Shown piece by piece: positions 57,789 through 64,000 of a DNA stretch of 64,000 bases. How positions within the stretch are numbered: position 1 is the first letter of the stretch; the number at the start of each line of letters is the position of its first letter. The notes beneath the pieces were generated by a model that worked only from the letters and a program-made list of their open reading frames with translations, was not told the DNA's origin and searched no databases. The stretch comes from Aurantimonas marianensis (GTDB lineage: Bacteria; Pseudomonadota; Alphaproteobacteria; Rhizobiales; Rhizobiaceae). The position numbers and the translations under genes were made by a program. Location of the stretch: contig NZ_JALHBS010000019.1 in NCBI RefSeq assembly GCF_024195285.1, forward strand, positions 29,294 through 93,293. Reading direction: 5' to 3'.

Positions 57789-58655
57789 TCAATCCGTGCG
57801 GGGGCCGTCCTCGGCCCTTTCCCCGCGCCTTCGATTGATCGCGTAGCCGCTCGCCGGTCCCTTGACCGGCTGGAGCAGCATCCGGTCGAGCCAGAGATCG
57901 CGGCGGGTGCGGAACTGCTCGATGCCGATGGTCATCGCCTCGTGACCGTCACGGGGCTGCGCCCGGTAGGTGCCGAGCAGGCGGTCCCACCACGGCATGT
58001 TGAAGCCGAAATTGCTGTTGGTCTCGCTCGGATGGATGGAATGGTGGACCCGGTGCATGTCGGGCGTCACCATGAACCAGCGCAAAACCCGGTCGACGGC
58101 CAGCGGGATGCGGATGTTGCTGTGGTTGAACATGGCTGTGCCGTTCAAGAGCACCTCGAAGATCAGTACCGCCACCGCCGGTGGACCGAGCGCGGCGACG
58201 ACCGCCAGCTTGATCCCCATCGACAACAGGATCTCGACCGGGTGGAAGCGCAAACCGGTGGTCACGTCGAATTCCAGATCGGCGTGATGCATGCGGTGCA
58301 GCCGCCACAGGGCGGGCACGGCATGAAACATCACGTGTTGCAGGTAGATCGCCAGGTCGAGCGCCAGAATCGCCACGATCACCGCGACCCAGGCCGGCAC
58401 GTCGAAGACGTTGAACAGGCCCCAGCCTCGCTCTTCGGCGATCAGCGCCAGACCCACCGCGACGATCGGAAAGGTGAGACGGACCAGCAGCGTGTCGACG
58501 ACGACAACGCCGAGATTGTTGGTCCAGCGCAAAAGGCGGGGGATTTCCCGCCGTCGCCGCGGCGCCGCGACCTCCCAGAGCGCCATGGCGAGGAGGATGC
58601 CGAGGAAGAGGGACACACGGATGATCGGTTCGTTTGCCAGAAGGGTCTCGGTCAT
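57789..58655 (-). CDS. Sterol desaturase / fatty acid hydroxylase family protein
   Basis: A 288-aa membrane di-iron protein. Three histidine clusters are visible: L-Q-H-V-M-F-H near residue 107, the L-H-R-M-H-H block near residue 120 and a distal M-H-R-V-H-H-S near residue 205. About four helices lie in the first 110 residues and near 140-170. It probably hydroxylates or desaturates a lipid; the substrate is unknown. It is divergent from the ArsR-rhodanese regulator across an 84-bp region with a perfect palindrome, so that regulator probably controls it. Confidence 0.92.
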   Translation of the reverse strand: MTETLLANEPIIRVSLFLGILLAMALWEVAAPRRRREIPRLLRWTNNLGVVVVDTLLVRLTFPIVAVGLALIAEERGWGLFNVFDVPAWVAVIVAILALDLAIYLQHVMFHAVPALWRLHRMHHADLEFDVTTGLRFHPVEILLSMGIKLAVVAALGPPAVAVLIFEVLLNGTAMFNHSNIRIPLAVDRVLRWFMVTPDMHRVHHSIHPSETNSNFGFNMPWWDRLLGTYRAQPRDGHEAMTIGIEQFRTRRDLWLDRMLLQPVKGPASGYAINRRRGERAEDGPRTD

Positions 58656-58704
58656 GCGGCCATCCTTTGCGCGATTGGCTTGTTATATGATCCGCTTCGC
58701 ATTA

Positions 58705-58726
58705 CATTCAAACGAACCTTTGAATG
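58705..58726. promoter_or_regulatory. Palindromic operator between sterol-desaturase-like and ArsR-rhodanese genes
   Basis: CATTCAAA (58705-58712) and TTTGAATG (58719-58726) form perfect 8-bp arms around six bases, in the middle of the 84-bp divergent intergenic region. It ends 13 bp before the ArsR-type start. This is the size and placement of an ArsR-family operator that would repress both genes. Confidence 0.65.
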
Positions 58727-58739
58727 ATATAGTGAGAGC

Positions 58740-59411
58740 GTGGCAACGATGTCAATCGGCCCGAAGCAGGCCCTCTACGCGGAGTTCGCGGTGGTGGCGA
58801 AGGCGCTCGGCTCGTCTCATCGTCTGGAGATGCTGGAGCATCTGGCGCAGGGCGAGCGTAGCGTGGACGGCTTGGCCGCGCGGGTAAGGCTTCCGCTTGC
58901 CAATGTCTCGCATCATCTCCAGCAGATGAAGCGGGCCGGTCTGGTCGCGGCGCGGCGGGACGGCAAATTCGTGCGCTATCGTCTCGCCGACGACGCGGTG
59001 CTTGATCTGATGGCGGCGCTGTCGCGGCTGGGAACGCGAACCCTCGCGGAAGTCGCACAGATCCGGCGATCGTATTTCGACGCGCGGGACACGCTCGAAC
59101 CCGTGACGCGCGGGGAGTTGATGGCCCGCGCAAGCGATGGCCGGGTCACCGTCCTGGATGTCCGCCCGGCGGACGAGTTCGCCTCCGGCCACCTGCCGGG
59201 CGCGATCAACGTCCCTGCGGGCGAGCTCGAAGCGCGGCTTGGCGAACTTGATCCGGGCCATGAAATCGTCGCCTATTGCCGCGGCCCCTGGTGCGTCTTT
59301 TCCTTCGAGGTGGTTGCCGCCTTGCGTTCGCGTGGACTGGTGGCCCATCGCCTGGAGGACGGCTATCCGGAGTGGCGTGCCGCAGGGCTGCCTGTCGAAA
59401 CCGGTGCATAA
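58740..59411 (+). CDS. ArsR-family repressor fused to a rhodanese domain
   Basis: A 223-aa two-domain protein. The N-terminal winged helix (residues about 10-100, with A-L-G-S-S-H-R-L-E-M-L-E-H-L and the recognition helix L-P-L-A-N-V-S-H-H-L-Q-Q-M) is ArsR/SmtB-type but has no metal cysteines. The C-terminal rhodanese (about 125-220) has V-L-D-V-R-P-A-D-E-F and the active-site loop A-Y-C-R-G-P-W-C, whose first Cys would carry persulfide. A sulfur-responsive repressor is the natural inference. GTG 58740 and ATG 58749 compete as starts; neither ribosome site is strong. Confidence 0.9.
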   Translation: MATMSIGPKQALYAEFAVVAKALGSSHRLEMLEHLAQGERSVDGLAARVRLPLANVSHHLQQMKRAGLVAARRDGKFVRYRLADDAVLDLMAALSRLGTRTLAEVAQIRRSYFDARDTLEPVTRGELMARASDGRVTVLDVRPADEFASGHLPGAINVPAGELEARLGELDPGHEIVAYCRGPWCVFSFEVVAALRSRGLVAHRLEDGYPEWRAAGLPVETGA

Positions 59412-59584
59412 GCGCCTCGCCGCCGTTTGCGTGCCGCCTCGGAGACCGTGAAAGGGTCCGGGCCGCCGGATGCCGGCGGCGATGGAGACCGAGCAAAGCG
59501 AACCCCGTTGATTTGGGTCAATCACCGCAAGTGCCTTTCGACCTACGGTGCCAAGGGCAAAGGCCTTCCAAAGGAGATCAACGG

Positions 59585-60034
59585 ATGAAACGGATCGCGA
59601 TCTTGATTCCGGCCGCCGCACTTTTGTTGTCATCGGCCGCTCAGGCCGCCGGAGACCTCAGCCGGGCGGACCCCACGGAAATCGTCATCGAAATGGGCGC
59701 ATCAGGTGACAAGATGTATTTCAAGCCGGACAATATCGAGCTGGAAACCGGCAAGGCCTACAAGATCGTGCTGAAAAATGTCGATGAGGCAAAGCACGAG
59801 ATCGAGGGCCATGAATTCATCGAGAAGATTTTCACCCGCAAGGTCGAGATCGCCGATCCGTCGGGCGGCCTGGTGGCCGAAATCAAGGGCCTCGTGACTG
59901 AGGTCGAGGTCGGACCCAATCGCGAAGCCGAATGGTTCATCGTGCCGGTTCAGACGGGCGAGAATATTCCCATCGAATGCGGGATCGAAGGGCATAAGGA
60001 AGCCGGCATGGTCGGCACGGTCACCATCAAGTGA
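59585..60034 (+). CDS. Periplasmic cupredoxin
   Basis: A 149-aa blue-copper-like protein. The signal peptide ends A-Q-A-A near residue 22. The cupredoxin fold ends in C-G-I-E-G-H-K-E-A-G-M, giving Cys, His and Met ligands at C-x4-H-x4-M. The N-terminal His ligand is likely in E-A-K-H-E-I near residue 63. It resembles small plastocyanin-like electron carriers. AAGGAG lies nine bases before the ATG. It follows the ArsR-rhodanese gene by 173 bp on the same strand. Confidence 0.92.
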   Translation: MKRIAILIPAAALLLSSAAQAAGDLSRADPTEIVIEMGASGDKMYFKPDNIELETGKAYKIVLKNVDEAKHEIEGHEFIEKIFTRKVEIADPSGGLVAEIKGLVTEVEVGPNREAEWFIVPVQTGENIPIECGIEGHKEAGMVGTVTIK

Positions 60035-60404
60035 CCCTGTTGGCGGTTGTCTCGATGTGAGGTGACCGCCGCCCTTGCGTATGCCGTGGAAGGTTTCGGG
60101 GTTGCGGATCGGCCGGAACGGAGCGCCGCATTTTCCGTCAGGCGTCGGCTGGCCGCAAATCCGCTGTCGGTGATCGGCATAGCGGCCCGGCGTGCTCGCT
60201 TCCGGTGCAACCGCATCGTCGTCACAGGCGAACGACCGGCTGTTGCTGCCGCCCGTGCCGTACCGATCCTCCGATCCCGATAATTCGTTTCGATTTCCTT
60301 GCGTCGCCGCGGTGAGGCGCCTATAAGAGCGGCCGAATTCCCGGACATGTGGTTGAACATCCACGGCTTGCCTCCCGGGGCAGGCACTAAGGAGGATTGT
60401 ATTC
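60035..60404. other. Intergenic region upstream of trcR
   Basis: No gene is supportable in these 370 bases. The only recognisable element is a good sigma-70-like promoter at 60299-60327, directed at trcR. Confidence 0.65.
60299..60327 (+). promoter_or_regulatory. Putative sigma-70 promoter of trcR
   Basis: TTGCGT (60299-60304), a 17-base spacer, then TATAAG (60322-60327), about 78 bp upstream of the GTG start. Spacing is optimal and the -10 matches TATAAT at five of six positions. Confidence 0.6.
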
Positions 60405-61103
60405 GTGGCACAGCAATTATTGATGCCGAAGGCGACGGCCGTATGGCTCGTCGACAACACCTCGCTGTCCTTCGAACAGATCGCGGATTTCTGTACGCTG
60501 CATCATCTGGAGGTCAAGGCGATCGCGGATGGCGAATCAGCGCAGGGCATCAAGGGGCTCGACCCGATCATGACCGGGCAGCTATCGCGCGAGGAGATCG
60601 AGGCGGCGGAACAGGACCCCAATCGCAAGCTGAAGCTGGCGACGCCGAAGGTCCGTGTGCCGGAAACCAAGCGCAAGGCGCCGCGCTACACGCCCGTCTC
60701 CAAACGCCAGGACCGGCCGAACGCGATCCTCTGGCTGGTACGCAACCATCCGGAGCTGAAGGATCCGCAGATTTCCCGCCTAGTCGGCACGACCAAGAAC
60801 ACCATCCAGCAAATTCGCGATCGAACCCATTGGAATTCCGCCAATCTCCAGCCGATGGACCCGGTGACGCTCGGTCTTTGCACGCAGATCAATCTCGACC
60901 TGGAAGTCGAAAAGGCCTCTCGCGGTATCGTGCGGCCGGAAGAACTGGCGGAAGAAGAGCGGCTGTTGTCGGCGTCGCAGACGCAGAACTGGGGCCGCGG
61001 CGAAACAGCCGCCGAGGACGAGGAACTGGATGCGGCCGCGGTGTTCGCCAAGCTCACCTCGATGCGCGGCAGCGAATCTGAGGACGGCGAGGAGCAGGGC
61101 TGA
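60405..61103 (+). CDS. trcR: Cell-cycle transcriptional regulator TrcR (DUF1013)
   Basis: A 232-aa cytoplasmic protein of the DUF1013 family, annotated as TrcR in alphaproteobacteria. The N-terminal half has A-T-A-V-W-L-V-D-N-T-S-L-S-F-E-Q-I and F-C-T-L-H-H-L-E-V. The central part, N-A-I-L-W-L-V-R-N-H-P-E-L-K-D-P-Q-I, then L-V-G-T-T-K-N-T-I-Q-Q-I-R-D, looks like a second helix-turn-helix. The GTG start has AGGAGG nine bases upstream. Its regulatory role is from the family name; the targets are unknown to me. Confidence 0.9.
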   Translation: MAQQLLMPKATAVWLVDNTSLSFEQIADFCTLHHLEVKAIADGESAQGIKGLDPIMTGQLSREEIEAAEQDPNRKLKLATPKVRVPETKRKAPRYTPVSKRQDRPNAILWLVRNHPELKDPQISRLVGTTKNTIQQIRDRTHWNSANLQPMDPVTLGLCTQINLDLEVEKASRGIVRPEELAEEERLLSASQTQNWGRGETAAEDEELDAAAVFAKLTSMRGSESEDGEEQG

Positions 61104-61190
61104 CGAAAGGCCCTCAGGCCCAGCGGCAGAACGATGCGGCGTCGGAGCAATCCGGCGCCGTCGCTTTATTCCCATCACGGAAGCTTGGTG

Positions 61191-61982
61191 TCAGTCCTCT
61201 TCCGCGACATTCACCGTATAGTTGAGGCCAAGACGGCCGCCATCGGCATAGATCGTCTGGCCGGTGATATAGCTGGCATCGTCGGACGCCAGGAATGCGG
61301 CGATCGCCGCGATCTCCTCGGGCTCGCCGATCCGCCCCAGCGGCGTACGCGACAGGATGCGCCGCGAGGCTTCCTTGTCCTCGGCCACCGCGCGCAGCAT
61401 GTCCGTCATGATCGATCCGGGACCGATGGCGTTGACGCGAATGCCGTGCGGCGCCAGCGACAGCGCCATCACCTTGGTCAGCTGATTGATGCCGCCCTTC
61501 GAGACCGAATAGCCGACCTGGTCGGCAATCGCGAAGACGGCGTTGACCGACGACATGTTGACGATCGCGCCGGGAGTGCCGCCGGCCTTGACCTTTTCGA
61601 CCAGATGACGGGCAACCGCCTGGCCGCAGAGGAAGGATCCCTTCAGATTGATGTTCAAGACGCGGTCGAACGCTTCCTCTTCAAGGTCGAGGAAATCGGC
61701 CTTGTGAACGATCCCGGCATTGTTGACCAGGATATCGACGTCGCCGAACTGGTCGAGAGCGGTGGCGAGGAGGTTGTGGACGTGCAGCCGGTCGGCGACG
61801 TTGCAGACGATCGAGCGGATCTCGCCGAGGTCACTCAGACCATCGGCCGCCGCGGCAGCCGCCTTTTCGTCGACGTCGGCGATGACGACCTTGGCACCTT
61901 CCTCGATGAAGCGGCGGGAAATCGCGTAGCCGATTCCCTTGGCGCCGCCGGTAACGATCGCGACCTTGCCGTTCAGGGCCAT
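61191..61982 (-). CDS. Short-chain dehydrogenase/reductase
   Basis: A 263-aa classical SDR. Cofactor motif V-T-G-G-A-K-G-I-G near residue 11, N-N-A-G-I near residue 88. Catalytic Ser in V-N-M-S-S-V and Y-S-V-S-K near residue 158 complete the triad. Asp in A-D-V-D near residue 37 suggests NAD preference. GGAG lies seven bases before the ATG at 61982. A second SDR gene lies 119 bp upstream on the same strand. The substrate is unknown. Confidence 0.92.
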   Translation of the reverse strand: MALNGKVAIVTGGAKGIGYAISRRFIEEGAKVVIADVDEKAAAAAADGLSDLGEIRSIVCNVADRLHVHNLLATALDQFGDVDILVNNAGIVHKADFLDLEEEAFDRVLNINLKGSFLCGQAVARHLVEKVKAGGTPGAIVNMSSVNAVFAIADQVGYSVSKGGINQLTKVMALSLAPHGIRVNAIGPGSIMTDMLRAVAEDKEASRRILSRTPLGRIGEPEEIAAIAAFLASDDASYITGQTIYADGGRLGLNYTVNVAEED

Positions 61983-62101
61983 GGCGCTTCTCCTTTTGCT
62001 GCATCGGCCGCGAACCGTGCGAAACGACGCGATTGAACGCGCCTCCATAGCAGATGCGAATGGAAAGGGCAGGGCGGAGGTTTTCCCTCGATGTCGGCCG
62101 T

Positions 62102-62911
62102 TCAGCCATTACCCTTGAAGCCGGGATACAGCGTCATGCCGCCGTCGAGGAAGATGGTCTGTCCGTTCAGATAGTCGGCCGCGTCGGAGACCATCCAGGC
62201 AACGGCGCGGCCGACGTCGGTCGGCTCGCCGATCCGGCCATAGGGAATGAGCTCGAGCATCGCGTCGCGATCGTTCTCGCGCTCGTCGGCGTTGATGGCC
62301 GTCGCGATGGCACCGGGTGCGACCGAATTCACGCGGATCTTTTCCGCCGCGACCTCTTGGGCGATCGAGCGCATGAGCATGTCGATGCCGCCCTTGGAAG
62401 CGGCGTAATTGGCGTGGAAGGCCCAGGGCACGGTCTGGTGGACGGAGGAGACGAAAACCAGCTTGCCAAGCGCCGGACTGACATCCTCCCGCGGTCCTTT
62501 ACCGCGGAACCGCCGGACCGCCTCCCGCCCGACCAGGAAAGCGCCGGTCAGGTTGATGCCGATCACCGCGTTCCAGTCGTCGAGGCCCATCTTCGCGATC
62601 GGAGCGTCCTTCTGCATGCCGGCATTGGATACGACGATGTCGATGGGTCCGAGGCGCGTCTCCGCCTCATCGAACATGGCGATTACGTCGGGCTCGCTGG
62701 AAACGTCCGCCGCGATCTTGAAGGATCGCCGTCCCATGGCCTCGATATCCACGACGACCGCTTCGGCGTCACGCTCCGAGTCGTGAAAATTGATGACGAC
62801 GTCCGCGCCCGCGCTTGCCAGTTCCCTGGCCGTTCCGGCGCCGATCCCGGATGAGGAACCGGTCACGATGGCGGTCTGCCCCGCAAGGTGGAGGCCCTTA
62901 GAAGATGCCAT
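62102..62911 (-). CDS. Glucose 1-dehydrogenase-like short-chain dehydrogenase
   Basis: A 269-aa SDR. T-G-S-S-S-G-I-G near residue 17, N-A-G near residue 95, catalytic Ser in F-V-S-S-V-H and Tyr in Y-A-A-S-K near residue 170. The G-G-I-D-M-L-M and E-K-I-R-V-N-S-V-A-P-G blocks fit the glucose 1-dehydrogenase subgroup. GGAGG lies six bases before the ATG, inside the upstream GH15 gene, which it overlaps by 14 bases. Coupled expression with a glucan hydrolase is consistent with glucose oxidation. Confidence 0.9.
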   Translation of the reverse strand: MASSKGLHLAGQTAIVTGSSSGIGAGTARELASAGADVVINFHDSERDAEAVVVDIEAMGRRSFKIAADVSSEPDVIAMFDEAETRLGPIDIVVSNAGMQKDAPIAKMGLDDWNAVIGINLTGAFLVGREAVRRFRGKGPREDVSPALGKLVFVSSVHQTVPWAFHANYAASKGGIDMLMRSIAQEVAAEKIRVNSVAPGAIATAINADERENDRDAMLELIPYGRIGEPTDVGRAVAWMVSDAADYLNGQTIFLDGGMTLYPGFKGNG

Positions 62912-64000
62912 TGGGATCCTCCAGCATCTGGAATTCGAAATAGTTCGGATCCTGCTTGTCGCCGTTCAACGCCCGATCCAGCCAAATGGCTGCGGAAATC
63001 AGCGAAAGATGCGTCAGGCCTTGCGGGAAATTGCCCAAATGATCGCCGGCCGACGACAATTCCTCGGAATACAGCCCGAGATGATTGGCGTAGGTATGCA
63101 GTTTTTCGAATAGCAACCGGGCCTCGGCGACGTATCCAGTCCGCGCCAACGCCTCGACATACCAGAAGGAGCAGATGGTGAAGGCGCCCTCTTCCCCCTC
63201 GAGGCCGTCGTGGTTCTCCTCGGTGTTGATGTAGCGCTTGACCAGGCAGTCGTGGACGAGATGGCGTTTGACGGCCTTCAGGGTCGATGTCCACATCGGG
63301 TCGCGCGGGTTGATGAACTTGACCAGCGGCATGAGCAGCACGACGGCGTCAAGCGCCTTGCTGCCCTTGAACTGGGTAAAGGCGCCCATGTCCGGATCCC
63401 AGAATTCCTCGAGGATCGATTGTTGAATGAGATCGCGCTGTTCGCGCCAGCGAATGATATCGGCGGGCATCGACTGGTCGTGGGCGATCCGAAGGCCGCG
63501 ATCGAGCGCCACCCAGCACATCAGCCGGGACGACAGAAACTCGTGCGGCTCGCCCCGGCTTTCCCAGATGCCCTTGTCGGGCAGTTGCCAATTGTCACAG
63601 AGCCAGTCGAGAATGCCGGAGAGCTTTTTCCAGACGGAATAGGCGGGCTTTCCGCGAGCCTTGGACGCGATATAGACCGCATCCATGAACTCGCCGTAGA
63701 TGTCCATCTGGCGCTGGCTGTAGGCTTCGTTGCCGATCCGCACGGGCTGTGAGCCGAAATAGCCGTCGAGATGATCGAGATCGGATTCCGGCAGGTGCTC
63801 CGAGCCGTCCATGCCGTACATGATCTGCAGACCCGACTCGCCGGTTTCCACGGCGCGGACCATGAGGAAATGGACGAAGGCCTCCGCTTCGTCGTAATAG
63901 CCGAGGCGTGACAGGCTGTAGAGTGTGAAGGCGGCATCGCGCACCCAGGTGAAGCGATAGTCCCAGTTGCGCTCGCCGCCGATCACCTCGGGCAGGCCGA
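62898..64000 (-). CDS. GH15-family glycoside hydrolase (glucoamylase/trehalase type), 5' end beyond window
   Basis: The C-terminal 367 residues of a GH15 (alpha/alpha)6-barrel enzyme, open to the window edge (G-L-P-E-V-I-G-G-E-R-N-W-D-Y-R). W-D-Y-R-F-T-W-V-R-D-A is the substrate-pocket signature, and G-I-W-E-S-R-G-E-P-H-E-F-L carries the catalytic general-acid Glu region. The second catalytic Glu is probably in Y-S-E-E-L near the C-terminus. Bacterial members release glucose from glucans or trehalose. The GTG at 63986 is internal, not a start. The 3' end overlaps the next SDR gene by 14 bases. Confidence 0.93.
   Translation of the reverse strand, partial: GLPEVIGGERNWDYRFTWVRDAAFTLYSLSRLGYYDEAEAFVHFLMVRAVETGESGLQIMYGMDGSEHLPESDLDHLDGYFGSQPVRIGNEAYSQRQMDIYGEFMDAVYIASKARGKPAYSVWKKLSGILDWLCDNWQLPDKGIWESRGEPHEFLSSRLMCWVALDRGLRIAHDQSMPADIIRWREQRDLIQQSILEEFWDPDMGAFTQFKGSKALDAVVLLMPLVKFINPRDPMWTSTLKAVKRHLVHDCLVKRYINTEENHDGLEGEEGAFTICSFWYVEALARTGYVAEARLLFEKLHTYANHLGLYSEELSSAGDHLGNFPQGLTHLSLISAAIWLDRALNGDKQDPNYFEFQMLEDPNGIF

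Overview
The window is a GC-rich, gene-dense chromosomal segment of an alphaproteobacterium, most likely of the order Hyphomicrobiales (Rhizobiales). The evidence is a MucR/Ros-type regulator, an Omp10-like lipoprotein of the Brucella type, homospermidine synthase, and the alphaproteobacterial cell-cycle proteins GapR (DUF2312), RcdA (DUF1465) and TrcR (DUF1013). The small orphan families DUF465, DUF1036, DUF1244, DUF882 and DUF459 fit the same group. I cannot name the genus. I saw no tRNA or rRNA gene, insertion sequence, prophage, integrase or CRISPR array, and base composition looks uniform. This reads as core genome, not an island.

Layout. 1-6.3 kb: glutamate synthase gltB (5' end cut by the window edge, but its catalytic Cys1 is present) and gltD. 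6.3-9.0 kb: two exported proteins on the minus strand, a DUF459 SGNH-like protein and an MltB-type lytic transglycosylase. 9.2-13.1 kb: surface-sugar genes galU, a large outer-membrane beta-barrel protein and kdsD. 13.1-16.4 kb (minus): Omp10-like lipoprotein, hemH, and a stomatin/NfeD pair. 16.5-24.0 kb: SpoIIAA-like and SnoaL-like proteins, homospermidine synthase, an Rsm22-type ribosomal methyltransferase, PepF peptidase, and an NtrC-type response regulator with no adjacent kinase. 24.2-30.2 kb: DUF882 cell-wall protein, mucR, gapR, DUF1244, DUF1036-pyk. 30.2-33.6 kb: TPR protein, rpmJ, and the DUF465-purE-purK operon with a second, divergent DUF465 gene. 33.8-38.7 kb: eRF1-like host attachment protein, two cytochromes c, an acyl-CoA synthetase, a TauE/SafE permease and an unrecognised coiled-coil protein. 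38.9-47.1 kb: a ThiE-like protein, a Sel1-repeat protein, efp, suhB, a MotA/ExbB-like plus OmpA-like pair, a sorbosone-dehydrogenase-like protein and cytochrome c. 47.1-51.4 kb: ABC exporter, rpmE, LysR regulator with divergent DUF1127-like gene, rcdA. 51.5-56.5 kb: a probable small RNA, quinone oxidoreductase, cation/Ca2+ exchanger, and an arginine-catabolism unit (AsnC-type regulator, arginase, ornithine cyclodeaminase). 56.5-64 kb: DsrE, DUF1499, sterol-desaturase-like protein, an ArsR-rhodanese fusion, cupredoxin, TrcR, two SDR dehydrogenases and a GH15 enzyme cut by the right edge.

How it fits together. The strongest non-obvious signal is regulatory. Three intergenic sites match the full CtrA box TTAA-N7-TTAA exactly. 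They lie 90-210 bp upstream of the DUF882 cell-wall gene, the unrecognised coiled-coil gene and the MotA/OmpA-like pair, all envelope or unknown genes. The window also encodes RcdA (CtrA proteolysis), GapR and TrcR, so a cell-cycle-controlled envelope programme is a reasonable hypothesis. The second signal is a probable small RNA on the minus strand at about 51.51-51.58 kb. It has a promoter-like pair, a CCUCCC loop resembling an anti-Shine-Dalgarno sequence, and a strong terminator. It may belong to the suhB/MmgR (alpha-r8) sRNA family.
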